Notes: generated by a model not told the origin, from the sequence alone. 39,363 nt of DNA from Pseudanabaena sp. M53BS1SP1A06MG (GCA_020404105.1 JADBWH010000089.1:1-39363), one strand, 5' to 3'. Positions 1 to 9,167 are shown, counted from the stretch's first letter. Program-made: numbers and translations.

Positions 1-165
1 CATCCTGTACAAGGCATAGCTTCTCTTCCTGCACTGACAACACGATACCATTACTGCAATTGTCCTTTTGCGACCTCCTGTTCCTGCTGCGGATATCAAG
101 TCATTTATCAGTTTCCACTGGTTATCGGTTAAGTCTGTGGGATATGATTTCTTGGTTGCTTCCAT
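1..165 (-). pseudogene. IS5-type transposase, 5' remnant
   Basis: Read on the minus strand from an ATG at 165, the product begins MEATKKSYPTDLTDNQWKLI and continues to GGRKRT, the N-terminal helix-turn-helix region typical of IS5-family (DUF4096-type) transposases. After that the frame is lost: VNGI and then a VVSAG..AMPCTG stretch appear in the other two frames, which implies a small deletion and a frameshift. The window edge cuts the gene at 1, so the rest cannot be judged. Probably a decayed insertion sequence. It lies just downstream of the hydrolase cluster and may mark where that cluster was broken. Confidence 0.75.
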
Positions 166-339
166 AAAGCTGTCTTTGTTTTTTGTATATTGACAGGCTA
201 TACCTTTGGAAGCTTTTTTGATCTTTCTTATCCCTAATATCTTCTCAAACACGTTCTAAGCGCCTTGCTAAAGCTTCCTAAGATACCAAATGGGTTTCTA
301 TATACCAGTAAACTTTACATAATGTGTTTTCAATAATTC

Positions 340-1008
340 TTAAGACACAAGAGCCTCGATTACCTTCTTAGCATGAGCAGTCCAACCAATGATGCCACCT
401 TGGGCACGGAGCATTTCGATAGTTGAAGATTTGAATTCGGGAAAATAACTGGCAGTTCCATCTTCGATTAACAGACATTCGTAGCCACGATCATTGGCTT
501 CGCGCATAGTAGTTTGCACGCATACTTCAGTAGTAACACCTGTAAAGAGAAGATGCGTAATATTTTCTTTTTGCAAAATCTCTTCCAAATTAGTACGACA
601 AAAAGCTCCCTTCCCAGGCTTCACAATCACAATTTCATTATCTAAGGGAGTCAGTTCAGAAATAATATTATTCCCTTCTTCACCGACAATTAAGATTCTA
701 CCCATAGAGCCTTGATCACCAATTTTGAGATTTCCTCTGCCACGATTGAGCTTAGAGTGAGGACAATCGGAGAGATCGGCGGCATGGGCTTCAATGGTAT
801 GAATGACAGGAAAATTTAGTGATCGAAAAGTCTCTAATAGTTTTTTGACAGTTGGGATAATGCTTTGTAATTGTGTAACATCATTTCCTAGGGCTTCACC
901 AAAACCACCATGTTCTAGGAAATCCCTTTGCATATCAATGATGACAAGGGCTACTTTACTATCTAGCGGCAATTCGTAATCATAAGGCTGAGCAGCGATC
1001 GCAGACAT
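340..1008 (-). CDS. Cysteine hydrolase (isochorismatase-like, BiuH-related)
   Basis: Amidohydrolase of the isochorismatase-like cysteine hydrolase superfamily, 222 residues. The triad positions of the family are present: Asp25 in IIDMQRDF, Lys130 in VKPGKGAF, and the nucleophile Cys163 in [19 protein letters not shown] follows, as in biuret hydrolase. It is a clear paralogue of the gene at 3239-3922 but lacks that protein's PYPYPYNG leader and several of its loop residues, so its substrate probably differs (a ureide, triuret-like or carbamoyl compound is an inference). It is the last gene of a leftward cluster with a cupin, an ABC ATPase and the BiuH-like gene. A 155-base gap holding a palindromic repeat separates it from the cupin. 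The ATG at 1008 is preceded by AGGAGAAAACT, a good ribosome site. Confidence 0.85.
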   Translation of the reverse strand: MSAIAAQPYDYELPLDSKVALVIIDMQRDFLEHGGFGEALGNDVTQLQSIIPTVKKLLETFRSLNFPVIHTIEAHAADLSDCPHSKLNRGRGNLKIGDQGSMGRILIVGEEGNNIISELTPLDNEIVIVKPGKGAFCRTNLEEILQKENITHLLFTGVTTEVCVQTTMREANDRGYECLLIEDGTASYFPEFKSSTIEMLRAQGGIIGWTAHAKKVIEALVS

Positions 1009-1043
1009 AGTTTTCTCCTAATAGATTTTTAGGTGTGGTACTT

Positions 1044-1148
1044 ACAGCCTATTGAGGCTTTGAGTAGTACAGAAATATGTTTGAAGGTGGTTCTTTGCGA
1101 AACTTTCAAACATATTTCTAAATTTTAAGTAAGCGCAAAGCGCTGCAG
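1044..1148. repeat. Palindromic interspersed repeat, family 1, copy A
   Basis: A 105-base element with a central hairpin (1071-1087 pairing with 1102-1119) and conserved outer arms: the left arm contains CTTTGAGTAGTACAGAAATA and the right arm AGTAAGCGCAAAGCGCTG. A second copy lies at 23181-23285. The arms match almost base for base, while the loop and one stem pair differ. It sits between the cupin and hydrolase genes. Confidence 0.85.
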
Positions 1149-1163
1149 TCCGAAAATTAAAAT

Positions 1164-1517
1164 TTATTCGTTTATAATTACAGGCTTTTCCCAAACAATT
1201 AAGACTACACAACCTTCTTCGCTAAAGACTTGATGACTAGTGTGAGGTGGATTAATGATTACAGAACCCTTGTGATATTTGCCGTTAGCATCGGATTGTG
1301 AACCTGACAACACGAATATATTCTCATATCCTGAATGCGAATGGTGGGGAACCGACGCACCTACTTCATAGCGTAGTAGTGCAGCGCTAGCACCCATATC
1401 ATTCTTATATAAAAAATAAATTTCTACTCCTTTGCGAAAGGTTTCCCAAGGTAAATCGTCATAATTTTCGCGAATAAGCAGTTCAGGAAATATCCGAACT
1501 TGTTGATCAATTATCAT
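1164..1517 (-). CDS. Small cupin-domain protein
   Basis: A 117-residue single-domain cupin. The first cupin motif is visible as HHSHSGYENIFVLSG (metal-binding His, His and Glu). The second is seen around NPPHTSHQVFSEEGC, followed by a final beta strand VVLIVWEKPV. It resembles ChrR-type cupins (COG3806-like), which bind a metal and either act as small enzymes or sense ligands; no activity can be assigned from sequence. It lies 50 bases downstream of the ABC ATPase on the same strand, so it is probably co-transcribed with the two cysteine hydrolases and may act on, or sense, the same compound. The ATG at 1517 follows an AT-rich leader with no strong ribosome site. Confidence 0.85.
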   Translation of the reverse strand: MIIDQQVRIFPELLIRENYDDLPWETFRKGVEIYFLYKNDMGASAALLRYEVGASVPHHSHSGYENIFVLSGSQSDANGKYHKGSVIINPPHTSHQVFSEEGCVVLIVWEKPVIINE

Positions 1518-1567
1518 CGTTGTTTATAGTTATTTTTAGTGGTGCGAATTTCTGATAAGAAAGTAAA

Positions 1568-3196
1568 TTAATGACCTGCCATTTTCTGACCAATTTCAGC
1601 AAGATCAGCGCTAACACTAGTGCTTTCATAGACAAACTTACCATCGCTCATCACCAAAATGCGATCGCTCAGGGTTAAAATCTCATCGAGATCTTCGCTT
1701 ACCAGTAGTACAGCTACACCACGGTTACGAGCTTCTACAATTTGATTGTGAATATATTCGACGGCAGCAAAATCTAGTCCGAAGACAGGATTTGCGACAA
1801 TGAGAAGTTTGATTTGTTCTGCTGAAAGCTCTCTAGCAAGGACAGTACGTTGTACATTACCTCCTGAGAGATTGCCCACAGGGGTCTCAGGTGAAGGAGT
1901 TTTAATTGAAAAGGCTTTAATCAAATTTTTGGCAGTTTCACGAATTGCCTTAGATATGAGTAAAATTCCACCTATGGCTTGAGGAGGTCGATCAAAGGTG
2001 CGTAACGCCAAATTCTCGGCAACACTCATATGAGGGACACAAGCATTGCGAAGAGGTTCCTCAGGCAATGAAAATACTTGATGGCTATACATTTCCTTGC
2101 GGGTAGCATAGTAGCGATCTCCATTGACAAAAATTTCGCCAGATGTGGGGGTTCTTTGCCCAGAGAGGACTTCCACAAATTCGCGTTGTCCATTACCTGA
2201 GACACCTGCAATACCGACAATTTCACCACTCTTGATTTGTAAATCTACACCTGCGACAGCTTCTAGTCCATTATCCTTATCTGCGTGGATATTCCGCACA
2301 TCAAGAATGACGTTCTCCGCAGCAACTTCTGTCTTGGCAACTTGACTCGCTTCTTTGGCTTCACCGAGCATCATTGCCGCCATATCTGCAACTGATAACT
2401 CTTTGGTGGAACCAGTACCTGCAAATTTTCCCTTACGCAGAACCGTCACGTTATCTGCAAAAGCTGTAATCTCGCGGAATTTATGGCTAATCATCAATAC
2501 GCTCAAACGTCCTGCGGTTACTTCTTCACGTAAAAGTCCTAGTACTTCATCAGCTTCCTGAGGCGTTAAAACAGAGGTTGGTTCATCCAGAATGAGAATT
2601 TTACTCTTGAGATAAAGTTGTTTGAGAATTTCTAATTTCTGCTTTTGACCAGCGGCTAGTTGAGCGATGGGTGTATTTAGGTCAATTTTAAAAGGAGCTG
2701 ATGTCATGAAGTTATCTAATTTTTCATATTCCTCTTTCCAATTAATTATCGTTGGAGTATCAGGTCTGACTAATAAAAGGTTTTCAGCAACAGTCATAGC
2801 TGGTACAACCGTAAAGTGCTGATATACCATGCCAATCCCGTAACCATAGGCATCACGAGGACTGTTAATATCGCGCGATCGCTTATTAATTAAAATATCA
2901 CCGTGGGTTGCTGAATGAAATCCCATGATGCATTTGACTAGCGTACTTTTACCTGCACCATTTTCACCAAGTAGCGCATGAAAAGTTCCAGAGGCAAGTT
3001 TCAGCGATACATTATCTACGGCGATAAAAGAGCCAAATTTCTTGGAAATATTTACTAGCTCTAATTCTGGGGGTAAATGTGATCGCAAGGTGTCATCCGA
3101 AACACTAGATGGAATAGACACTGGTGGAATCGACTCTTTCATAGATTTTTCTACAACCAGATTATCAGTAAGATTACTTTCAAGATCATCAGGCAT
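1568..3196 (-). CDS. ABC transporter ATP-binding protein, two-domain (YufO/NupO-like)
   Basis: A cytoplasmic ATPase with two fused nucleotide-binding domains, the layout of simple-sugar and nucleoside importers of the COG3845 type that work with BmpA/PnrA-like binding proteins. The first domain has Walker A GENGAGKST, Walker B LILDEPTSVLT and a weak signature AAGQKQ. The second has a degenerate Walker A (GVSGNGQREF), signature LSGGNVQR and a degenerate Walker B (LLIVANPVFGLD), all usual for the family. The open frame extends upstream to a TTG at 3238 directly after the biuH-like stop, but the ATG at 3196 has GGAAAACTG before it and leaves 542 residues, so I chose it. No permease or binding-protein gene is in the window, so its partners lie elsewhere or were lost. 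The solute may be a ureide or nucleoside-like nitrogen source (inference). Confidence 0.88.
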   Translation of the reverse strand: MPDDLESNLTDNLVVEKSMKESIPPVSIPSSVSDDTLRSHLPPELELVNISKKFGSFIAVDNVSLKLASGTFHALLGENGAGKSTLVKCIMGFHSATHGDILINKRSRDINSPRDAYGYGIGMVYQHFTVVPAMTVAENLLLVRPDTPTIINWKEEYEKLDNFMTSAPFKIDLNTPIAQLAAGQKQKLEILKQLYLKSKILILDEPTSVLTPQEADEVLGLLREEVTAGRLSVLMISHKFREITAFADNVTVLRKGKFAGTGSTKELSVADMAAMMLGEAKEASQVAKTEVAAENVILDVRNIHADKDNGLEAVAGVDLQIKSGEIVGIAGVSGNGQREFVEVLSGQRTPTSGEIFVNGDRYYATRKEMYSHQVFSLPEEPLRNACVPHMSVAENLALRTFDRPPQAIGGILLISKAIRETAKNLIKAFSIKTPSPETPVGNLSGGNVQRTVLARELSAEQIKLLIVANPVFGLDFAAVEYIHNQIVEARNRGVAVLLVSEDLDEILTLSDRILVMSDGKFVYESTSVSADLAEIGQKMAGH

Positions 3197-3238
3197 CAGT
3201 TTTCCATAGCGGCGCGTACTAGTACATTTGTAATTCAA

Positions 3239-3922
3239 CTAGAAATTTTGTTTAATTGCTGTAGTCAGTGCATCAGAATCACTAACAGCACCAAAGACAC
3301 CTCCCTGCATTTCGATCATTTTTAGAGCTGCAAGATGATTGCCATAATCAGTTGCTCCAGTACAATCGGATAGAAGCAGACATTCGTAGCCACGATCATT
3401 GGCATCCCGCATCGTTGTATGTACGCAGACATCGGTGGTAATACCAGTCAAAATAATATTTTGAATATTCTTACGCTTTAACAGCAAATCAAGGTCAGTG
3501 GCGTAGAATGAGCCTTTCCCTGGTTTATCAATAATTGGCTCATCGGGCAATGGGTAAAGTTCAGGAATAATGTCCCATCCTGCTTCGCCCCGTACTAAAA
3601 TCTTGCCACATGGTCCCACATCGCCAATGCCTGCTCCAATCCGTTGCGATCGCCAGCGTTTGTTTTCTGGCAAGTCCGATAAATCTGGGCGATGACCTTC
3701 GCGGGTATGAATAATATGAAAGCCTTTTTCCCGAAATAGGGTTAATACTTTTTTGATTGGCTCAATGGGGGCTCTAGTCAGTGATAGGTCATAACCCATC
3801 TTGTCTACATAACCACCAATACCGCAAAAGTCAGTCTGCATATCAATGATGATCAGTACGGTATTCTCTGGTCGAAGATCGCCATTGTAAGGGTAGGGAT
3901 AAGGAGTCGCGTTAACGTACAT
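3239..3922 (-). CDS. biuH: Biuret amidohydrolase-like cysteine hydrolase
   Basis: A 227-residue isochorismatase-like hydrolase that closely resembles Rhizobium biuret hydrolase BiuH as I remember it, including the [15 protein letters not shown] leader, [28 protein letters not shown] and [11 protein letters not shown]. The catalytic triad is intact: Asp27 (IIDMQTDF), Lys133 (DKPGKGSF) and Cys166 ([10 protein letters not shown]). BiuH cleaves biuret to allophanate and ammonia in the nitrogen-scavenging branch of triazine and biuret breakdown. It is the first gene of a leftward set followed by the ABC ATPase, a cupin and a second hydrolase, which fits uptake plus hydrolysis of one compound. No allophanate hydrolase (AtzE/TrzF type) is in the window. 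A related ureide substrate remains possible. Confidence 0.82.
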   Translation of the reverse strand: MYVNATPYPYPYNGDLRPENTVLIIIDMQTDFCGIGGYVDKMGYDLSLTRAPIEPIKKVLTLFREKGFHIIHTREGHRPDLSDLPENKRWRSQRIGAGIGDVGPCGKILVRGEAGWDIIPELYPLPDEPIIDKPGKGSFYATDLDLLLKRKNIQNIILTGITTDVCVHTTMRDANDRGYECLLLSDCTGATDYGNHLAALKMIEMQGGVFGAVSDSDALTTAIKQNF

Positions 3923-3971
3923 AAATAATTTAAGGGCTTTCTAAATAATTATTACCAAGATTTACTTAGTA

Positions 3972-4020
3972 GTATAGAGATGTGTTTCCCATCCTTTAGA
4001 TGGGAAACACATCTCTATAC
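3972..4020. repeat. Long perfect hairpin between rca and biuH
   Basis: A 21-base arm (3972-3992, beginning GTATAGAGATGTG) is followed by a 7-base loop and its exact reverse complement (4000-4020). Flanking TTACCAA (about 3950) and TTGGTAA (about 4035) form a weak outer inverted pair, so this may be a small mobile palindrome. It could also end rca transcription. Confidence 0.8.
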
Positions 4021-4095
4021 ATCGTGAAAAGCAGTTTGGTAATTCTTCTTGCTAATTATTACGGATATGGTTAGACGGGACTGTTACTCAGAAAC

Positions 4096-4989
4096 TTATC
4101 GCAGTACCTTGCTCACTGGCATATATTCCTCAACGAGATGACGCTGACTAACCCGATCGCCTTCTGCTAACAAGCGATCGCCGGCTTCCTTCAAAGTCCG
4201 CAAATCAAAGCTCGGTGGACGAAACTCAGGGATCGCCTCAGTGCTATTCACCAATCGCAAAGACAAACGCTCTAAGCCAATCTCATAGACAAATTTGCGT
4301 ACCTGTTCATCATAGAGACTTGATCGCAATGAACCAAAGAAATCAATTGAGCGATCGGGATACATATCGACAAGGCGCTCAATTTCCCACTGCGGAATAT
4401 TATCTGGGGCAAAAATGCCGCTCACAATACCAATGCGATCGCTGCGATCCGGTTTCCAATAAAACTTTTCCATGCGACCATCGCGCACCAACGGTGCATA
4501 CAAAGTCGAAAAATCATTCCCCGTCACAATAATCGGCACACGCCGAATCGGATTACTGTCATAGCTCCCCGGAAGCTGCACATTGGTAGGGTTATCGGCA
4601 ATATTCATTAATGTGGCATTAACTAGCTGCGTATTCACTGTATATTGCGTCGTACTATCAACCCGTCCCGCTCCTGCATCAATGTCATTAATCAAGAGTG
4701 CACACATTTTTCCTCGCACCTTGACCAACTCCGCCGCCTCACGATAGCGCATTCTGATCAATCGGGCAGGATCACCCGCATCAGGGCTTTCTAGCTCTCC
4801 CCCAGACATACGGATCGGATCGATCCCCAGTTGCTGAAAAGCTAATTCACATTGAAACGACTTACCTTCACCTTTGCCACCATGAATACCCAAAATTAGG
4901 GGGACAGTCACATTAGACAGTTTCATGAAGTTTTTAGCCAAATGGACTGCAAGTTTATCTAAAAAACGCGGTGAAATGTAATAGGACAT
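4096..4989 (-). CDS. rca: Rubisco activase (AAA+), short form without SSUL domain
   Basis: An AAA+ chaperone that removes inhibitory sugar phosphates from Rubisco. The single AAA+ domain fills the protein: Walker A GGKGEGKS (residues 37-44), Walker B region LLINDIDAGAGR, sensor 1 IIVTGNDF, and the RDGRMEKFYWKP arginine region seen in plant and cyanobacterial Rca. At 297 residues it ends shortly after the AAA+ lid. Many cyanobacterial Rca proteins continue into a RbcS-like SSUL domain (about 410 residues in all) that docks into carboxysomal Rubisco; nothing like SSUL follows here. Rubisco genes are not adjacent. The ATG at 4989 gives the canonical start MSYYISPRFLDKLA. Confidence 0.93.
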   Translation of the reverse strand: MSYYISPRFLDKLAVHLAKNFMKLSNVTVPLILGIHGGKGEGKSFQCELAFQQLGIDPIRMSGGELESPDAGDPARLIRMRYREAAELVKVRGKMCALLINDIDAGAGRVDSTTQYTVNTQLVNATLMNIADNPTNVQLPGSYDSNPIRRVPIIVTGNDFSTLYAPLVRDGRMEKFYWKPDRSDRIGIVSGIFAPDNIPQWEIERLVDMYPDRSIDFFGSLRSSLYDEQVRKFVYEIGLERLSLRLVNSTEAIPEFRPPSFDLRTLKEAGDRLLAEGDRVSQRHLVEEYMPVSKVLR

Positions 4990-5142
4990 ACAGATAAATC
5001 GTTACAACTAGTATTAATTTATCGCGTTTTAAGTCCCCATTTGCATTTTATTTTTAGGTTTGAATTGCTTTTTTGACATTCCTAACTTGCAATCACCTAA
5101 ATTCGTCATCAGAAATAGCCAGCAAGGCGATCGCAATTCTAT

Positions 5143-5727
5143 TCAAAAAGATAGCTTCTGAAATAGCTCCGAAAATGGCATTGTGAAACCTTCAATAACA
5201 TCTTCACCATCTAAGAAATCGGATTGTTTGAGTAAGCGATCGGGTTCTTGGGCAGAACGATAAACCAGGACATAATGTAATTTGAGATTAATTACCCAAA
5301 CAAGGCGTGAGCCATTCTCAAAATATTCCACAATTTTTTGATCGATTTCAGAAATCGTGTTGTTGGGAGAGAGAACTTCGATCGCTAGATCAGGTGAGCC
5401 ATCTAAAAAGCCATCGGGTAGTTCAGTAAGTCCCTTTAATTTTTCTTTGGATACAAAGGAAATATCAGGCGATCGCTTGTTGCCATTCTTCATAGTGAAG
5501 GCGGTACTAGAGTCAAGAATAATGCCAAGTTGTCTAGGCAAAATGTAATTCATTAAAGCCATGACTAAAATGCTGCAAGTATATCCATGCAATGCACCTG
5601 AATTTCCCATATTAACCAGTTCTCCATCCACAAGCTCATAGCAATTTCCATCGGTTAGCGCCATTAGTTCGGCATCTGTCCAGATTTTTTTGTCTGTTAT
5701 TGGAGTCGGGATTGTCAGTGTTTGCAT
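5143..5727 (-). CDS. Uma2-family (DUF820) putative endonuclease
   Basis: Member of the Uma2/DUF820 family, which is greatly expanded in cyanobacteria and has a PD-(D/E)xK restriction-endonuclease fold. Visible fold residues are Asp88 in RSPDISF, Glu117 in DLAIEVLSP and Lys131 in IDQKIVEYFENG, with the family's N-terminal YELVDGELV and C-terminal VWVINLKLHYVLVYR. The cellular role of the family is not established. The open frame allows a TTG two codons earlier, but the ATG at 5727 with GGAATTGGAA upstream is the likelier start (194 residues). It stands alone between rca and the psbB-psbT terminator. Confidence 0.88.
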   Translation of the reverse strand: MQTLTIPTPITDKKIWTDAELMALTDGNCYELVDGELVNMGNSGALHGYTCSILVMALMNYILPRQLGIILDSSTAFTMKNGNKRSPDISFVSKEKLKGLTELPDGFLDGSPDLAIEVLSPNNTISEIDQKIVEYFENGSRLVWVINLKLHYVLVYRSAQEPDRLLKQSDFLDGEDVIEGFTMPFSELFQKLSF

Positions 5728-5854
5728 TTCCAATTCCTACTAAGTCTAGCTTTTGAGTAATTACTAAGCTTAAAAGTATCTTAGCGCGATTACCTATGAT
5801 CTCAAAAATAGCAATCGCCTAAATTCATGATCAGAAGTAACAATCGAGGCAATA

Positions 5855-5882
5855 AAAAAAGCCCGCCTAGGCGGGCTTTTTT
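5855..5882. terminator. Bidirectional intrinsic terminator after psbT
   Basis: GC palindrome GCCCGCCTAGGCGGGC (5861-5876) flanked by an A run on the left and a T run on the right, so it works on both strands. It lies immediately downstream of the psbT stop and should end the leftward psbB-psbT transcript. Confidence 0.92.
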
Positions 5883-5884
5883 AT

Positions 5885-5992
5885 TTACTTCTTGTCTTTG
5901 GTGATAACCTTTGGAGGTTCACGGAAAAAGATTGCAAAGAAGAATAATCCAATCAAACAAGCGAAAATAAAAGTATAGGTTAGTGCTTCCAT
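5885..5992 (-). CDS. psbT: Photosystem II protein PsbT
   Basis: A 35-residue single-span thylakoid protein beginning [20 protein letters not shown], with the charged tail [13 protein letters not shown], which is the classical PsbT sequence. PsbT sits at the photosystem II dimer interface next to CP47 and D1. The ATG at 5992 is only 6 bases after the psbB stop, and GATCC lies just upstream, so the two genes form one transcription unit that closes with the strong terminator at 5855-5882. No psbN or psbH is present nearby. Confidence 0.97.
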   Translation of the reverse strand: MEALTYTFIFACLIGLFFFAIFFREPPKVITKDKK

Positions 5993-5998
5993 TGGATC

Positions 5999-7528
5999 TT
6001 ATGCCCCTTTAACACGAGTAGATTTGTCGCCAACTTTTTGGAATGCGCCCCACTCAACTTGCTCTTCGCTTAGTTCTGGGTCAACACCAGCAAACACATC
6101 GCGGAACAAGGTACGAGCACCGTGCCAAATGTGACCAAAGAAGAAGAACAATGCAAATACTGCATGTCCAAAGGTGAACCAACCACGAGGGCTAGTACGG
6201 AATACACCGTCAGAATTATTCTTTTCTTGATCGAATTCAAAGATTTCGCCTAGCTGAGCTTGACGAGCATACTTCTTAACGCTTGGCGCATCGGTGAAGG
6301 TTTTGCCATTTAACTGACCGCCAACAAATGAGACGGTTACGCCAGTTTGCTCAACGCTGTACTTAGATTCAGCACGACGGAAAGGGATATCAGCTCTAAC
6401 AACACCATCTTGGTCTTGAAGAACTACAGGGAAAGTTTCAAAGAAGTTAGGCAAGCGACGAACAGTAAGTTCACGACCTTCTTTGTCTTTGAAAATTGGG
6501 TGTCCTTGCCAGCTTTGGGCAATACCATCACCATTGTTCATTGGACCGACGCGGAACAAACCACCCTTAGCTGGGCTGTTACCAACGTAGTCATAGAAAG
6601 CAAGTTTATCAGGGATCGTTGACCAAGCTTGTTCAACACTCAAGCCAGAGTTAATGCCAGATTGAACACGCCGCGAGATTTCTTGTTGGAAGGAGTTAGT
6701 ATCCCACTGATAGCGGGTTGGTCCAAATAACTCGATCGGGGTAGCGGCACAGCCATACCACATGGTTCCAGCGACAACGAAGGCGGCAAAGAATACAGCC
6801 GCAATGCTGCTAGAGAGTACGGTTTCGATGTTGCCCATACGCAGTGCTTTATAGAGACGTTCGGGGGGACGTACGGTCAAGTGAAATAGACCTGCAATAA
6901 TGCCCACGATACCTGCGGCAATGTGGTGAGCAGCAATACCACCAGCATTGAATGGATTAAAACCATTGGGTCCCCATTCAGGAGCAACGGGAGCTACGTG
7001 ACCATTCAATCCATAGGCATCGGATACCCAGATCCCAGGACCAAATAGCCCAGTTACGTGAAATGCACCAAAGCCAAAGCAGAGTAAACCAGACAAGAAG
7101 AGGTGAATACCGAACATTTTAGGTAAGTCCAAAGCAGGCTCACCTGTGCGAGGATCTCTGAATAGTTCAAGATCCCAGTTTACCCAATGCCAAATAGCAG
7201 CTAGGAAGAGTAAACCAGAGAGGACGATGTGTGCAAGTGCAACACCTTCAAAAGACCAGAAGCCGGGGTCAGCCGTTGAGCCACCTGTGATTGTCCATCC
7301 GCCCCAAGAATTGGTAATGCCAATACGGGTCATGAATGGCATAACGAACAAGCCTTGCCGCCACATGGGGTTGAGGACGGGGTCACTGGGGTCAAAAATT
7401 GCTAGCTCGTAAAGTGCCATCGAGCCTGCCCACCCTGCTACAAGAGCAGTGTGCATCAGGTGCGTGGCAATCAGTCTTCCTGGATCGTTCAGGAGAACTG
7501 TATGCACTCGATACCAGGGTAATCCCAT
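5999..7528 (-). CDS. psbB: Photosystem II CP47 chlorophyll apoprotein
   Basis: A 509-residue core antenna protein of photosystem II, full length for the family. It starts [19 protein letters not shown], with six membrane spans carrying chlorophyll-ligating histidines (for example [49 protein letters not shown]). The large lumenal loop lies between the fifth and sixth spans (about residues 260-445), and the C terminus ends with [12 protein letters not shown]. It passes excitation from bound chlorophyll a to the reaction centre. The ATG at 7528 has AAGGAACATTTGCA upstream. psbT follows after 6 bases in the same operon. The coding region contains no HIP1 octamer, unlike many of its neighbours. 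Confidence 0.99.
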   Translation of the reverse strand: MGLPWYRVHTVLLNDPGRLIATHLMHTALVAGWAGSMALYELAIFDPSDPVLNPMWRQGLFVMPFMTRIGITNSWGGWTITGGSTADPGFWSFEGVALAHIVLSGLLFLAAIWHWVNWDLELFRDPRTGEPALDLPKMFGIHLFLSGLLCFGFGAFHVTGLFGPGIWVSDAYGLNGHVAPVAPEWGPNGFNPFNAGGIAAHHIAAGIVGIIAGLFHLTVRPPERLYKALRMGNIETVLSSSIAAVFFAAFVVAGTMWYGCAATPIELFGPTRYQWDTNSFQQEISRRVQSGINSGLSVEQAWSTIPDKLAFYDYVGNSPAKGGLFRVGPMNNGDGIAQSWQGHPIFKDKEGRELTVRRLPNFFETFPVVLQDQDGVVRADIPFRRAESKYSVEQTGVTVSFVGGQLNGKTFTDAPSVKKYARQAQLGEIFEFDQEKNNSDGVFRTSPRGWFTFGHAVFALFFFFGHIWHGARTLFRDVFAGVDPELSEEQVEWGAFQKVGDKSTRVKGA

Positions 7529-7791
7529 TGCAAATGTTCCTTAATCTATGTAGTGAATAAGATCTTAACGATTCTTAATTTTAATTTATGATAATTGATC
7601 ATGACTTAGGCGTTTACTCAAATACTTAAAAGTAAATTAAGCAATTACCTTGATCAGGAAGGTGAATTCAGTTTGGTTATTTTATTCGTAACACAATAAT
7701 AAACTATTCCTTCCGATTGATTGCTTGATCGACATATTAAAAATCAGCAAAATTCCAATTTGCGATACATCAATACTGTATTTAATTGTAT

Positions 7792-8958
7792 TTAGGGTCG
7801 ATAAATGCGTTGTGGAAGACGAGATCGCGATATTTCGATCACTAAATCAACGGGTGGATCGGCTCCTATGTGATCTCCATTTATCTGACCTATTGGACTT
7901 ATTGGCTCACCTAAAAGGCGCTCATTGATATTGTAGTGTCCAAGCATGCGGGGCAAAAACAGTTCAGGATGTAGCGCTTTCCAGAAATATTCGACAAATT
8001 GGGTGATTTCATGATCGCTCATGCCTGTTTTTCCAGAGGCAATTAACTTATGCTCAGCTTCAAGTCGCCATTGCAAGCTGTATTGGTAGTTTTCAGGGAT
8101 CAGTACAATTAAGCTATCGAGATAATCCCAGAGGGGCAGGTAGTTATACAGGTTGGCATTGCATTCAAGGGCAAATTCGAGATCGCTTTCCGACAAAATA
8201 GGTGGAATAAAGTGTCGAAATGCGGAAATTGGCAGGGGACGCATACCCACAAACCAGCCTTCAAACACAACAATATCTGCGCCATGGGAAATTTCAGTAC
8301 CAATGCGATCGCCTGCACCATTGTGCAAAGACTTATCAAAACGTGGGATGGCAGTTGGTTGAGGCTGATCTGAATAGCGATCGCGCAATTGCTGCAAAAC
8401 CTGAATACCCAGATCCACATCATGGGTACTGGGAGGACCGCGCCAAATGAGAACGGGACGACGCTCTCGTAATTTTTGGCGATCGGTATAGGTTTTATAG
8501 AAATCGTCAAGGGAAATGCTCAAAAAAGTTTTGCCGAGATGCTTTAACAGAATATTTAAAACCAGCCCTAAGGTGGTTTTGCCTGCCCCCTGACCTCCCA
8601 GTAACCCTTGAATCAAGGGTCTACCTAGTTTTTGTTGCTGATGGGCAAGTTTGCGAGCCAGAGGAATCCAGTAGTACCACAAAAGAGTAAATATATCCGA
8701 GGGATGATCTAGCTGAATATTTTGCTTAACAATGACTTGTGATATTTCTGGGTAAGCCAACTGCAACAGATGCGATCTTTGTCTAATAATAGCGTCAATT
8801 TCGTGTGTCCCTAAGTCGCTTAAAGCATTGTTATCTATAGCTTGTAAATGCTTATTGGTTTCTAGCAAATCTTGCCTGAGTAAATTATCATCCAGCTCGG
8901 ATAGGCGATAACCCTGACCGATCAGTTCAATAATTCTTATAACCTGATTTTTAAACAT
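7792..8958 (-). CDS. D-glycerate 3-kinase, plant type (GLYK)
   Basis: Phosphorylates D-glycerate to 3-phosphoglycerate, the last step of photorespiration. The 388-residue protein has an alpha-helical N-terminal extension followed by a P-loop kinase core: Walker A GGQGAGKT (about 121-128), SISLDDFYKTYTDRQKL, the substrate-loop region RGPPSTHDVDLG, PRFDKSLHNGAGDR, and VVFEGWFVGMRP. These are the landmarks of the GLYK/uridine-kinase-like family, which returns 3-phosphoglycerate, not the 2-phosphate. It lies upstream of psbB on the same strand with a 263-base gap, so it is probably a separate unit. The ATG at 8958 starts MFKNQVIRIIELI. Confidence 0.92.
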   Translation of the reverse strand: MFKNQVIRIIELIGQGYRLSELDDNLLRQDLLETNKHLQAIDNNALSDLGTHEIDAIIRQRSHLLQLAYPEISQVIVKQNIQLDHPSDIFTLLWYYWIPLARKLAHQQQKLGRPLIQGLLGGQGAGKTTLGLVLNILLKHLGKTFLSISLDDFYKTYTDRQKLRERRPVLIWRGPPSTHDVDLGIQVLQQLRDRYSDQPQPTAIPRFDKSLHNGAGDRIGTEISHGADIVVFEGWFVGMRPLPISAFRHFIPPILSESDLEFALECNANLYNYLPLWDYLDSLIVLIPENYQYSLQWRLEAEHKLIASGKTGMSDHEITQFVEYFWKALHPELFLPRMLGHYNINERLLGEPISPIGQINGDHIGADPPVDLVIEISRSRLPQRIYRP

Positions 8959-9167
8959 TCCCTTATCCCATAAGGCATCTGCATGATTTACGACTTAATA
9001 CAGCTATACAGATTACAAATTTACAAAAATTAAGCTGTTAATTAACAATTATTTAACATAGAATAATGTCGTGAGTAATTATACGCAGGCTCCTCAACAA
9101 AAACTGCATATAGTTACTAACATTCAACACTAGTAAGATTAATCACTAAACAGAAAAAATTACGACT

